DNA from: an uncultured Bacteroidota bacterium
GTDB taxonomy: Bacteria; Bacteroidota; Bacteroidia; Chitinophagales; Chitinophagaceae
Length of the DNA stretch: 64,000 nucleotides
Reading direction: 5' to 3'
Assembly: GCA_903877645.1 (NCBI GenBank)
Contig: CAIRES010000048.1
Span: 62,001-126,000, forward strand
In this document: in pieces, positions 33,963 through 42,938 of the stretch
How the letters are laid out: every line of letters begins with the position of its first letter
Position numbering within the stretch: the stretch's first letter is position 1
Made by a program: the position numbers and the translations under genes
Notes under the pieces: model-generated
Seen by the model: only the letters and a program-made list of their open reading frames with translations
What the model was told of the DNA's origin: nothing
Database searches by the model: none

Positions 33963-34838
33963 ATGACCATACTACCCGGAGAAGTAAAAACCGGTTTGCT
34001 GCATGCCTACCTGCTGGGCTCGGTGGCACCAAGGCCTATTTGTTTTGCCAGCACTATAGATAGTGAAGGCAATGCGAACCTGTCGCCATTCAGCTTCTTC
34101 AATGTGTTTGGCAGCAAGCCGCCGATACTTATCTTTTCGCCGGCGCGCAGGGTGAGGGACAATACCATCAAGCATACGCTGGAGAATGTATACGAGACCA
34201 AAGAAGTGGTGATCAATATTGTGAACTACAACATGGTGCAGCAGGCCAGCCTGAGCAGCTGTGAATACCCTAAGGGCACAGATGAGTTTGTGAAGTCGGG
34301 ACTAACGGCACTGAAGTCGGATATTGTAAAGCCCTTCAGGGTGAAGGAATCGCCGGTGCAACTGGAATGTAAGGTATTGCAGGTGATAGAGACAGGGCAG
34401 GAAGGTGGCGCGGGCAACCTCATCATTTGCGAAGTCGTGTGTATGCATATAGACGACCACGTGCTGGATGAACACGGTAAGATAGACCCGCATAAAATAG
34501 ACCTTGTAGCCCGTATGGGTGGCGATCATTATTGCCGCGCATCGGGCAGCGCGGTATTTGAAGTGGCCAAGCCCAATATGGAACTGGGCATAGGTGTAGA
34601 TGCGCTGCCGCAGCACATACGGAACAGCCGCATACTCACGGGCAATAACCTGGGCCAGCTCGGCAATAGCAGGGCAGTGCCGGTGAGCGGGCCACATACC
34701 AATGAGCGGCTGGCGCAGATATTGCGCGACACAGCGCATGATGAAGAAGTGCGCATAGAGCAACTGCACCGTTATGCACAAGAACTGCTGAATGCAGGGG
34801 ATATAGAAATGGCGTGGCAGGTATTGCTGACAGAATAG
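33963..34838 (+). CDS. Flavin reductase-like (FMN-binding split-barrel) protein
   Basis: 291 residues. The N-terminal ~190 residues are the flavin-reductase domain: LGSVAPRPICFASTIDSEG, NLSPFSFFNVFGSKPPILIF, then TIKHTLENVYETKEVVINIV. The C-terminal ~90 residues are an extra helical region (FEVAKPNMELGIGVDALPQH). This matches the larger NADH-FMN oxidoreductase RutF-like proteins widespread in Bacteroidota. It binds FMN; the electron donor and partner are unknown. A hairpin terminator follows. Confidence 0.9.
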   Translation: MTILPGEVKTGLLHAYLLGSVAPRPICFASTIDSEGNANLSPFSFFNVFGSKPPILIFSPARRVRDNTIKHTLENVYETKEVVINIVNYNMVQQASLSSCEYPKGTDEFVKSGLTALKSDIVKPFRVKESPVQLECKVLQVIETGQEGGAGNLIICEVVCMHIDDHVLDEHGKIDPHKIDLVARMGGDHYCRASGSAVFEVAKPNMELGIGVDALPQHIRNSRILTGNNLGQLGNSRAVPVSGPHTNERLAQILRDTAHDEEVRIEQLHRYAQELLNAGDIEMAWQVLLTE

Positions 34839-34857
34839 CCTCCCGATCATAACTGAT

Positions 34858-34899
34858 ATAAAACGAATAGACCTGCAATTGCCGGGCTATTCGTTTTAT
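34858..34899 (+). terminator. Terminator after the flavin reductase gene
   Basis: 13-bp arms ATAAAACGAATAG / CTATTCGTTTTAT with a 16-nt loop; the right arm supplies the T-run. Confidence 0.75.
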
Positions 34900-34959
34900 G
34901 GTATTTTGCAATATTATCTTTAGATTTACGTTAGTATCACATCAACCAAAAACAACATT

Positions 34960-35628
34960 ATGAAGAAGATCATGCTGGCTGTATTGATGATTCTTTTGTC
35001 GGTTACAGGTCAATGCTATGCCAATAAAGCGCTCTCAGATAGTATAAAGACAGAAATACGAAAGGTAAGTGCCATCATGTATTCACAAGGCAACGTCAAC
35101 TACATAGATGCAGACGCACTGTGCGATGGCCTTATATCGCCTGCAAAATGGTATGATATTTATTACAAAGACGGCACACTCTCTATTAATGATAAAAACC
35201 TGCCGGATGCTTTGAAAGAGCAATACAAGGCCAAGCTGAATAAATTTCTTACACAGTATAAATACGGCGTTTTTTCAACTAGAAGTGATGGATTGACCTT
35301 ATCGGAAGTGTTTGATGAAAAGTCCATGTTCCGGGTAAGGGATCTGACTCCCAAACATTATGTAATGAAGAATACTGATCTCGGTGAAAATTTTGCAAAA
35401 GATGTCACAATGGTTTTGATCAACTTATTAGTACCAGATCACTTGCTGGATACCAGCGCAGACTACAAGATCGTATCTTCTACAGAGGGACTTTTTGTCA
35501 ACGGCAATAAAATTGATGAGCAGACAATTCAGCGCTATATATTGAAGTTGAATGAACAAGGCATATCCGATTTGCCGCATATTGAAACATATTTCCAGCA
35601 TGGAAATAGTCCGTCAAAGCAAAAGTGA
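34960..35628 (+). CDS. Exported hypothetical protein
   Basis: 222 residues with signal peptide MKKIMLAVLMILLSVTGQCYA. The mature protein is charged with mixed helix/strand; a DNDLGENF-like acidic patch and FVNGNKIDEQTIQRYILKLN are visible but no domain is recognised. The internal VDHLLDTSADYKI-type region suggests a compact periplasmic fold. It stands alone behind the flavin reductase terminator. Confidence 0.72.
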   Translation: MKKIMLAVLMILLSVTGQCYANKALSDSIKTEIRKVSAIMYSQGNVNYIDADALCDGLISPAKWYDIYYKDGTLSINDKNLPDALKEQYKAKLNKFLTQYKYGVFSTRSDGLTLSEVFDEKSMFRVRDLTPKHYVMKNTDLGENFAKDVTMVLINLLVPDHLLDTSADYKIVSSTEGLFVNGNKIDEQTIQRYILKLNEQGISDLPHIETYFQHGNSPSKQK

Positions 35629-35723
35629 TGTTAATATCATGTGCATTTCATATTAGTGTGATATTCAAATAATATTCTGATAACATAATAGTCCCTAACT
35701 TTAGTATAACTAAATCTATACTT

Positions 35724-36197
35724 ATGTTATGGCGACGATTCAGCGGTGAGCCATTGCGGCTGCCGGTAAAAAGTGCGGTAGAAGAAGCTATCCTCAGGGA
35801 GACACAGGCCGGCTACAAACTTAAAGTGTGTATAGGCACCGACTCGCAGGTGCGCGCTACAGAAACAGACATTGCTACAGTTATTGTTTTTCTTCGCGAG
35901 AAGCATGGCGGGTTTATGTTCATCAGCAGTGAGCGCACCAGCAAACAATACACCATTAAGGAGCGGATGCTGGTAGAAGTGGCGCGCAGCATAGAGATAG
36001 CCTACGAGCTGTGCGACCTCTTTAATAAGTATGATGTGGACATGGAAGTGCATGCCGACATCAATACCAATCCGCAATTTAAAAGCAATGAGGCACTGCG
36101 CGAGGCCATGGGCTACATACTGGGTATGGGCTATGCCTTCAAAGCCAAGCCCGATGCTTTTGCCAGCAGTTGCTGTGCCGATAAAATGGTGAACTAA
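35724..36197 (+). CDS. RNase H-like YkuK-family protein (DUF458)
   Basis: 157 residues. The opening WRRFSGEPLRLPVKSAVEEAI is followed by KVCIGTDSQVRATETDIATV, where GTDSQ carries the first acidic residue of an RNase H fold, and by EVHADINTNPQFKSNEALREAMGYILGMGY, shortened: VHADINTNPQFKSNEAL. Related to Bacillus YkuK, which is uncharacterised; RNase activity is inferred from the fold. The stop codon is part of a perfect terminator hairpin. Confidence 0.85.
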   Translation: MLWRRFSGEPLRLPVKSAVEEAILRETQAGYKLKVCIGTDSQVRATETDIATVIVFLREKHGGFMFISSERTSKQYTIKERMLVEVARSIEIAYELCDLFNKYDVDMEVHADINTNPQFKSNEALREAMGYILGMGYAFKAKPDAFASSCCADKMVN

Positions 36198-36217
36198 GGA
36201 ACGATGACGTTCCTTAG
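36194..36217 (+). terminator. Hairpin overlapping the YkuK-like stop codon
   Basis: Perfect 10-bp arms CTAAGGAACG / CGTTCCTTAG with loop ATGA. The TAA stop (36195-36197) is inside the left arm. Only a weak T-rich tail follows. Confidence 0.6.
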
Positions 36218-36375
36218 CCTGTTTATCTGAATTTTTCTCTTCTATGCAGGGTTGCTTTCACCCTGTAACGGCTTCTTCGCCCCAATTCTTCCCGGATTTC
36301 CTTACTTTTTTAACATTTTTCCTGTCTTTTTATTAAAAAAGCTTAAATTTACTATTGTAATTATAAAAAATTGTA

Positions 36376-39300
36376 ATGAAACTGCGATATATACTCATTA
36401 TTCTTCTGATCACTTTATGCGCACATAATAGTTATGGCCAAGCCGGATTAGAGTTTATGGAAAATAAAGGACAATGGAATAATTGGTTCCAATTTAAGGC
36501 AACTGCGAAAGGTGGCGATGTGTGCTTTGAAAAAGATGGTATACGATACATACTTGGCGATAAGGAAAATACTTACAAGCTTGATTTGTTTCACCATGGA
36601 AAAACGAAGGAGAAACCGGTTCTAAAGTTTCATGAATACAAAGTAACATTTGAAGGATGCAATGTACCAACTATATCAGGAGAGGGGAAGGAAGAAGTAT
36701 ATTATAACTATTTCCTCGGCAACGATCCTTCTATGTGGAAGTCCGGTATTCATCCTTACCGAGCGATAAATTATAGCAAGGTTTATGATGGTGTCGATAT
36801 GCATATCACCTCGGCGAAAGGGAATATTGAATATGAGTTTATTGCCAAGCCAAATGCGGATGTATCTCAAATCAAATTAAAATTTAACGGCCAGGACGCT
36901 ATCAAGATCACTGATCATAAGCTGATCGTAGTGACATCTGTCGGGGAAGTAACCGAATTAAAACCTTATGCATTTCAATACGTGAATGACGAACATGTAG
37001 AAGTACCCTGTGAATACCATCTCAACAAGAATGTAGTTACTTTCGATTTTCCGAAAGGGTATGATCATACGCAGCAACTGATCATAGACCCTACAGTTGT
37101 ATTCTGTACCCTCACAGGGTCTACGGCGGACAACTGGGGCTATACTGCAACCTATGATGATGCCGGGAATTTTTATGCCGGTGGTCTTGTCAATGCGCTT
37201 GCATATGCCGGCGGTGGGGCTTTCCCTATTACTGTTGGTGCATTTCAAACCACGTTTGGTGGGGGTTATGGTAGTTCAGGTACTACAGACTCAACATACG
37301 CGTGTGACATCTCTATTATCAAGTACAACCCAACCGGTACCAGCAGAATATACGGCACCTACCTCGGTGGCAGTGGCAATGAACGCCCACACAGCATGAT
37401 CGTTGATAGGGATGGGAACCTGATCATTGCTGGCCGTACCCGCTCCACAGATTATCCCGTTACGACAGGCGTATATCAAAACGTGAACAAAGGTGGCTGG
37501 GATATAGTTGTAAGTAAACTTGACCCGACAGGTGCCAGTCTTTTGGCATCTACATATATTGGCGGTTCGGGTAATGACGGTGTGAATTTCGATTCTACCG
37601 AATATGGTTTTGGACAATTGAAATATAACTACGGCGATGATGCCCGTAGCGAAGTACAAGTAGACAAAGCAGGTAATATTTACGTCGCCAACTGTACTAA
37701 CTCTACAGACTTTCCAACTGCGTCAGCAATATCTACTACTCTTTCCGGGCTGCAAGACGGCGTGGTTTTTAAATTGAATAGCGGCCTTACCTCATTGCTG
37801 TGGAGTACTTATCTTGGTGGTAGCGGATCTGATGCCGCGTATGTGCTGGCATTTGATACTGCGCAAACATCAATTTACGTAGCAGGTGGCACTAACAGTA
37901 CCAACTTTCCTACAACGGTCGGTACCTTGCACACTACCTACCAGGGCGGAGTTGCCGATGGATTTATTTTGAAATTCAATAGCAATACACCGTACAATCT
38001 GCAAAAAGGCACTTATGTCGGCACGGCCAATTACGACCAGGTTTATGGCGTACAGGTAAGCGGCGACAACCACGTGTATGTAATGGGACAATCGCTGGGC
38101 GGTGCATTCCCGGTAACAACGGGCGTTTATTCTAATCCGAATTCGTGCCAGTTTGCAATGAAGCTGGACAGCAATATAACTACCGACCTGGTTTCAACAG
38201 TATTTGGCTCCAGAGATCCTACGATCACAAATATTTCGCCGGTAGCCTTCCTTGTAGATACCTGTGAGAATGTCTACATCTCAGGTTGGGGTGGTAACTT
38301 AGGTATTGGCCTCCCGACCGCAGGTTTATGTACAGGCATGGCGGTAACATCTGATGCTGTGCAACCAACAACCGATGGCAGGGATTTTTATTTTATCGTA
38401 CTCGGGCCCAGCATGACCACTTTACGGTATGCCACTTTTTATGGAAGGAATTGCTCATTAGCCGGCGAGGAATGGGAAGGAGAGCATGTGGATGGCGGTA
38501 CGAGCCGCTTCGACAGGCATGGCATTATTTACCAGGGTATTTGTGGTAATTGCGGAGGTGCACCTGGTGTCAACTCTTATTCATGTGCAGACCCGTTTCC
38601 AACAACTACAGGGGTGTGGGCGATGGTTGATTCCAGCACTAACTGCAACGAAGCTGCATTAAAGATCGCATTTGAAATTGGCCCTGTTACTGCGTCTATA
38701 ATAGCAGGCCCAACTACCAATGGCTGCGCACCGCTTACAGTCGACTTCACTAACCTGTCGAACAACGGCCTGAGTTTTGTATGGGACTTTGGTGATGGCA
38801 GCCCGACTACTACTACGTTTTCACCCACGCATACATTTACAGCAAGTGGTGTATTCACGGTGACGCTGCATGCTTCTAACTCTAATGCCTGCTTCCGTAC
38901 CGATGACACCGCATATCTCTTTATCACAGTTGATACAGCCAAGATCACACCGGCATTTACTGATGTGTTGCAGGATAGCTGCGGCCCATTTGTTGCAGTA
39001 TTTACCAATGGGTCTACCGATCATATAGGCACACCCACTTATCAGTGGTACTTCGGTGATGGTACTTCTTATACAGGCCCTACACCCCCGGCACATACCT
39101 ATGCTGATAGCGGCACGTATGTAGTAACACTGGTAATGTCTGATGCACTGGCTTGTAAGTCGCCGGATACAGTAACACATACCCTGCACTTTTATCCTTT
39201 CAATCTTTCGGCCAGTTTTACTATCCCTGATTCGATTTGTATCGGGTCTACTTTTGCGCCTACTATAAATCTGGTGAATACCACCGGTACTTCGTGGACA

Positions 39301-39960
39301 TTTGCTCCCGGGCAAACATCTACGGCAGCCGATCCTACCCACACTTATTTTGCTGTTGGCACGTATACGGTAACGCTGGTAGCTTCCAACCCTGCGGCCT
39401 GTAACGGCAATGATACGCTGCGCGAAACCATAAAAGTATTGAGCGGACCTACGGCGGATTTTTCTTTTACGCCTACTGTGCCTACGCCCAACGCATCTAC
39501 AGTATTTACTAATCTCTCTACTAATGCTACCCGCTATTCATGGGACTTTGGCGACAACACTAACAGCACAGATAAGGACCCTACCCACCAATATAACAAG
39601 ACAGGAAACTACAAAGTATGCCTGAGCGCTTACAATGCCACTAACTGCCCGGCCAGCATCTGCAAAGAAGTGCCTACGGATGTGGAACCCTTGGTGGGTG
39701 TGCCTTCAGCTTTCAGCCCGAATGGGGATGGCGAGAATGATGTATTGTATGTGCGCGGCGCGGCCATAGCCACACTGGACCTGAAAATATATAATCGCTG
39801 GGGCCAACTGGTGTTTGAAACTACTACTAAGGAAAAGGGATGGGACGGCACATTTAACGGCCAGCCACAACCTATAGAGGCTTATGCGTATGTGCTTAAT
39901 TGCACATTCATAGACGGGACAAGTAGATTATTGAAAGGCAATATAACTTTATTACGATGA
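36376..39960 (+). CDS. SBBP-propeller/PKD adhesin-like protein with T9SS type B sorting domain
   Basis: 1194 residues. Signal peptide to about residue 21 (NSYGQ), then the DUF7948-type N-terminal region (LEFMENKGQWNNWFQFKATA ... YNYFLGNDPSMWKSGIHPYR). SBBP-type propeller repeats follow at about 240-680 with motifs such as GTYLGGSGNERPHSM, STYIGGSGNDGV and STYLGGSGSDAA, each with a DxxGNIY strand. Four PKD-type modules follow at about 775-1095 (FVWDFGDGSPTTT, QWYFGDGTSY, YSWDFGDNTN). The last ~90 residues (VPSAFSPNGDGENDVLYV ... GNITLLR) are the type B sorting domain. Its stop overlaps the start of a PorP/SprF gene, its likely secretion partner. Confidence 0.95.
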   Translation: MKLRYILIILLITLCAHNSYGQAGLEFMENKGQWNNWFQFKATAKGGDVCFEKDGIRYILGDKENTYKLDLFHHGKTKEKPVLKFHEYKVTFEGCNVPTISGEGKEEVYYNYFLGNDPSMWKSGIHPYRAINYSKVYDGVDMHITSAKGNIEYEFIAKPNADVSQIKLKFNGQDAIKITDHKLIVVTSVGEVTELKPYAFQYVNDEHVEVPCEYHLNKNVVTFDFPKGYDHTQQLIIDPTVVFCTLTGSTADNWGYTATYDDAGNFYAGGLVNALAYAGGGAFPITVGAFQTTFGGGYGSSGTTDSTYACDISIIKYNPTGTSRIYGTYLGGSGNERPHSMIVDRDGNLIIAGRTRSTDYPVTTGVYQNVNKGGWDIVVSKLDPTGASLLASTYIGGSGNDGVNFDSTEYGFGQLKYNYGDDARSEVQVDKAGNIYVANCTNSTDFPTASAISTTLSGLQDGVVFKLNSGLTSLLWSTYLGGSGSDAAYVLAFDTAQTSIYVAGGTNSTNFPTTVGTLHTTYQGGVADGFILKFNSNTPYNLQKGTYVGTANYDQVYGVQVSGDNHVYVMGQSLGGAFPVTTGVYSNPNSCQFAMKLDSNITTDLVSTVFGSRDPTITNISPVAFLVDTCENVYISGWGGNLGIGLPTAGLCTGMAVTSDAVQPTTDGRDFYFIVLGPSMTTLRYATFYGRNCSLAGEEWEGEHVDGGTSRFDRHGIIYQGICGNCGGAPGVNSYSCADPFPTTTGVWAMVDSSTNCNEAALKIAFEIGPVTASIIAGPTTNGCAPLTVDFTNLSNNGLSFVWDFGDGSPTTTTFSPTHTFTASGVFTVTLHASNSNACFRTDDTAYLFITVDTAKITPAFTDVLQDSCGPFVAVFTNGSTDHIGTPTYQWYFGDGTSYTGPTPPAHTYADSGTYVVTLVMSDALACKSPDTVTHTLHFYPFNLSASFTIPDSICIGSTFAPTINLVNTTGTSWTFAPGQTSTAADPTHTYFAVGTYTVTLVASNPAACNGNDTLRETIKVLSGPTADFSFTPTVPTPNASTVFTNLSTNATRYSWDFGDNTNSTDKDPTHQYNKTGNYKVCLSAYNATNCPASICKEVPTDVEPLVGVPSAFSPNGDGENDVLYVRGAAIATLDLKIYNRWGQLVFETTTKEKGWDGTFNGQPQPIEAYAYVLNCTFIDGTSRLLKGNITLLR

Positions 39961-40994
39961 GGAGGTTAGTGATATTCATACTGGGATGTTGTGTGATCGG
40001 GGGCAATGCCCGTGGACAAAGTATGCACTTCAGCCAATACTATAATGCCCCGATGCTGCTGAACCCCGCGAATACGGCATTGATGCCGGATAACGATTTC
40101 AGGGTGGGGCTCAACTACCGTAACCAATGGGCTGCTGTGCCGGTACCCTACAATACTTTCTCTGCCTTCGGTGATTTTAAGGTAGGGGGTAATAAGGATA
40201 ATGCTCATAACAACTGGCTGGGTGTAGGGCTTGCGTTCTTTAATGATAAGGCAGGCGATGGCGATCTTTCGCTTACACAGTTCCAGGCATCCCTGGCCTA
40301 TCATCTGCAGCTTACTGAGTTCACAATGATCTCGGCAGGATTATCAGGAGCAATGGTGCAACGCAGCGTGAATTTTGATAACCTCACTTTTGACGCACAA
40401 TGGGATGGCCTGGCGTTTAACACCAATATGCCAAATAATGAAAAGGTGGGTGTACTCAAGGACAATTACTATACAGTAGGCGCCGGGTTGAATTTTGCGT
40501 GGTTCCCCAATGAAAGTGTGTATGCAAAAGTGGGAGGAGGTGTGGCTAACATCAACCAGCCTGTAGAGTCATTTTATAAAAGCACAAAGAATACGATCGC
40601 TTACCGGCCCACCGGCAATGTGGATGTGGTGATCAAAACAGGCACATCGCTAATTATTAACCCTTCGGTGTACTATACTACCCAGAGCGGCGCCAGCGAG
40701 CTGGTGTTCGGGTCGTTGTTTCGCACTATACTCACTGATCCGAGCCAACAGCTCAATCCGTTCAATACCCAGCTGATACTGGGAGCGTATTGCCGCCTGG
40801 GCGATGCACTTATCGGCACAGCGGGTGTGCAGGTGGGCAACATACAGTTCATGGCCAGCTATGATTTTACAATGTCTTCACTGGCGCCCTATAATGCATC
40901 TTACGGTGCACTGGAATTCTCGCTCATCTACCAGGGCAAGTATTATAAAAACAGGGGCCAGAACCACACTTATAGCTGCCCAAGGTTCTTTTAA
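39957..40994 (+). CDS. T9SS membrane protein PorP/SprF family
   Basis: 345 residues with a signal peptide to about residue 20 (GNARGQ). The family opening is MHFSQYYNAPMLLNPANTAL, followed by FRVGLNYRNQWAAVPVPYNTFSAF. The rest is an outer-membrane beta-barrel ending YGALEFSLIYQGKY. SprF-type proteins are required for surface delivery of the type B cargo encoded next to them, as SprF is for SprB in Flavobacterium. Here the ATG overlaps the TGA of the 1194-residue cargo (ATGA), which makes that pairing likely. Confidence 0.95.
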   Translation: MRRLVIFILGCCVIGGNARGQSMHFSQYYNAPMLLNPANTALMPDNDFRVGLNYRNQWAAVPVPYNTFSAFGDFKVGGNKDNAHNNWLGVGLAFFNDKAGDGDLSLTQFQASLAYHLQLTEFTMISAGLSGAMVQRSVNFDNLTFDAQWDGLAFNTNMPNNEKVGVLKDNYYTVGAGLNFAWFPNESVYAKVGGGVANINQPVESFYKSTKNTIAYRPTGNVDVVIKTGTSLIINPSVYYTTQSGASELVFGSLFRTILTDPSQQLNPFNTQLILGAYCRLGDALIGTAGVQVGNIQFMASYDFTMSSLAPYNASYGALEFSLIYQGKYYKNRGQNHTYSCPRFF

Positions 40995-41029
40995 CAAATA
41001 TTTTCGTCAGATTAATAGAAACGTGGTAT

Positions 41030-41037
41030 TATATTTG
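41030..41037 (+). promoter_or_regulatory. Promoter -7 element of the response regulator gene
   Basis: TATATTTG, 15 nt before the ATG at 41053. Confidence 0.5.
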
Positions 41038-41052
41038 AGTAACAATTAACGC

Positions 41053-41757
41053 ATGGAAAATCAGAAAAATAAAGTACTCTTAGTAGAAGACGATACAAAC
41101 TTTGGGCAGGTGCTTAAAAACTACCTTGAGCTCAATGACTTCGTGGTGGAGCTGGCGCGGGATGGTATCCTTGGCCTTGCGGCTTTCCGCCGCGAGCGTT
41201 TTGATATATGCCTGCTGGATGTGATGATGCCTAATATGGACGGCTTCACACTGGCAGAAGAGATCAGGAATGTAGACCCTGATGTGCCTTTGTTCTTCCT
41301 TTCTGCAAAGAGCATGAAGGACGATATCCTTACCGGGTACAAACTGGGCGCTGATGACTACATCACCAAACCTTTTGACAGCGAAGTATTGCTCTCTAAA
41401 ATAAAGGCTGTGCTGAAGCGCAACCAGGAGCTGCACGAAAAGCAACACTCACAGATAGAGTTTGTGATCGGCATCTATCATTTCAACAGCAAACTGCGTA
41501 CACTGAAGCATGGTACAGAATCGCACACACTTTCTCCTAAAGAGAATGAGCTGCTGCTGATGCTTTGCGAATATAAGAACGACCTGCTGCCACGTGAAAC
41601 CGCGCTGAAGCGGATATGGGGCAGTGACACCTACTTCAATGGCCGCAGCATGGACGTGTACATAGCCAAGCTGCGCAAATACCTGCGCGAAGACAGCAGC
41701 GTGGAAATAGTAAACATCCACGGTAATGGCTTCAGGCTGGTAGTGCCGGAGGTTTAG
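41053..41757 (+). CDS. OmpR/PhoB-family response regulator (RprY-like)
   Basis: 234 residues. Receiver domain at about 7-122: LLVEDDTNFG (acidic pocket), LLDVMMPNMDG (phospho-acceptor Asp) and ITKPFD (Lys). The winged-helix output domain at about 140-232 includes LSPKENELLLMLCEYKNDLLPRE and SMDVYIAKLRKYL. The sequence looks like the RprY branch of Bacteroidota. No histidine kinase gene is next to it, so it works with a kinase encoded elsewhere. Its transcript should end at the hairpin repeat 41831-41869. Confidence 0.95.
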   Translation: MENQKNKVLLVEDDTNFGQVLKNYLELNDFVVELARDGILGLAAFRRERFDICLLDVMMPNMDGFTLAEEIRNVDPDVPLFFLSAKSMKDDILTGYKLGADDYITKPFDSEVLLSKIKAVLKRNQELHEKQHSQIEFVIGIYHFNSKLRTLKHGTESHTLSPKENELLLMLCEYKNDLLPRETALKRIWGSDTYFNGRSMDVYIAKLRKYLREDSSVEIVNIHGNGFRLVVPEV

Positions 41758-41759
41758 TA

Positions 41760-41809
41760 GGTTCCCGCCTTCGCTAAAGCTATTGCGGACGAAGGATAAG
41801 TCGGGAGTG
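41760..41809. repeat. Imperfect dyad after the response regulator gene
   Basis: TTCCCGCCTTCG and CGAAGGATAAGTCGGGA face each other around AAAGCTATTGCGGA. It looks like a degenerate interspersed palindrome of a type frequent in Bacteroidota intergenic regions; only one copy is in this window. Confidence 0.4.
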
Positions 41810-41830
41810 ATCCCGGGATTAATATTTGAG

Positions 41831-41869
41831 ACAGGATGCAAGGATTTGCATCCTGTTTTTTATTTTTAT
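41831..41869 (+). repeat. 39-nt terminator repeat, left copy
   Basis: A hairpin AGGATGCA-AGGATT-TGCATCCT followed by a T-run. The same 39 nt occur at 42554-42592 in the same orientation, either side of the ORF6N gene. This copy lies 73 nt after the response regulator stop and is a good rho-independent terminator for it. Confidence 0.9.
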
Positions 41870-41901
41870 TGTACTTTCAAATATGGCAACACCGTGTCTT
41901 T

Positions 41902-42462
41902 TCATTTTTTGAAGCCTATCCTTTCCCTTTCTTCCCAATTCCTTAGTGCTCCTTTTTCATCCAGCAGGTTTTCAATTGCATCATATAAGCCATTTAGCTG
42001 TTCATCATGCAGGCTTATTCTCTTTTTAATGTCTTGTAATTGCTTTTTCAGATCATTTTGCCCAAGCGCTATTTTCCTGATTTCTACAAAAGCCCGCATA
42101 ATAGCAATATTCATATTTATCGCTTTGTCCGAGTTGAGGATGCCGCTGAGCATAGCTACGCCCTGCTCGGTAAATGCGTATGGCAAATACCTGATGCCGC
42201 CCCTTCCTTTTGAGGTTTCAATTTGAAACCTCAAAGGTGTATTGTTTTTGTCTAAGGTTTCAATTTGAAACCTTAGACTTTCATATTCATCTTTAGTAAG
42301 CTGGAACATAAAGTCTTCGGGAAATCGTTTGATATTTCGTTTAACAGAAAGATTGAGGCTTTTTGTTTCCACTTCATATAGTGCAGCCAAATCTCTATCC
42401 AGCATTACTCTTTCTCCGCGCAATTCATAGATCCGGTTTTGTATGCTTTGTATTATCTGCAT
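41902..42462 (-). CDS. ORF6N-domain DNA-binding protein
   Basis: 186 residues. The ORF6N domain occupies about residues 1-110: IYELRGERVMLDRDLAALYEVETK, then KRNIKRFPEDFMFQLTKDEYESLRFQ and YLPYAFTEQGVAMLSGILNS (shown in pieces). A C-terminal coiled coil follows (ALGQNDLKKQLQDIKKRI). ORF6N proteins come from phages and mobile elements and probably bind DNA; no function is established for the chromosomal forms. The middle carries a duplicated LRFQIET encoded by two copies of a palindromic DNA motif. The gene lies between two identical 39-nt repeats, suggesting it moved as a unit. Confidence 0.92.
   Translation of the reverse strand: MQIIQSIQNRIYELRGERVMLDRDLAALYEVETKSLNLSVKRNIKRFPEDFMFQLTKDEYESLRFQIETLDKNNTPLRFQIETSKGRGGIRYLPYAFTEQGVAMLSGILNSDKAINMNIAIMRAFVEIRKIALGQNDLKKQLQDIKKRISLHDEQLNGLYDAIENLLDEKGALRNWEERERIGFKK
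42215..42277 (-). repeat. Two copies of a palindromic motif inside the ORF6N gene
   Basis: GGTTTCAATTTGAAACC, a palindrome around a central T, occurs twice, about 40 nt apart (near 42215 and 42257). Each copy encodes (L)RFQIET, so the protein has LRFQIETLDKNNT followed by LRFQIETSKG. Relatives normally have one such segment at this place. Confidence 0.7.
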
Positions 42463-42553
42463 CGGTGTAATACTTTACTGGAGATGGTGTAAAAAAATAT
42501 TTTTCCGAAAATTATCAGATGATTTCCATATAACCAAACACAATAAAACTGAA

Positions 42554-42592
42554 ACAGGATGCAAGGATTTGCATCCTGTTTTTTATTTTTAT
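42554..42592 (+). repeat. 39-nt terminator repeat, right copy
   Basis: Identical over 39 nt to 41831-41869, same orientation. No plus-strand gene ends just upstream, so as a terminator it has no obvious client; this favours duplication together with the ORF6N insertion. Confidence 0.9.
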
Positions 42593-42651
42593 GGAATGAG
42601 AAACTGTTGAAATTCGCATGAGATTGATCGGCGTATATAAAGCTAAACAGG

Positions 42652-42886
42652 ATTCGTCATTTCGCAGCGAAGCGAAGAAATCCCCTGAGGTTTAGCACTA
42701 CGCTCAATCGATGTAATACCTCCGTATTGCGGTAGCAAGCAGCGAAAATATGTGTTAAGTGATTATAATGTAACCACCTGCAAATTGTGCTATGTACTTG
42801 ATTGAGCTATTTGCAAATGCTGAGGAGATTTCTTCATTACGCTCATTCCATTCGCTGCATTCCGAAATGACGAATTCTATCAGGCT
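42652..42886. repeat. Long inverted-repeat intergenic element
   Basis: The left end reads ATTCGTCATTTCG then CAGCGAAGCGAAGAAATCCC; the right end is the inverted counterpart (GAGATTTCTTC ... TTCGCTGCATTCC then CGAAATGACGAATT). The ends run inward for about 40-55 nt with interruptions and enclose roughly 140 nt without an ORF. This resembles the GTCATTTCG-type repeats scattered in Bacteroidota genomes. Together with 42554-42592 it accounts for most of the 42463-42943 gap. Confidence 0.65.
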
Positions 42887-42930
42887 GCGAACAAACTGTC
42901 GATCCGGCTGCTTATAACCCATTTATTTAT

Positions 42931-42938
42931 TACTTTTG
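42931..42938 (+). promoter_or_regulatory. Promoter -7 element of pssA
   Basis: TACTTTTG, only 5 nt before the ATG at 42944; the mRNA should be leaderless or nearly so. Confidence 0.45.
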
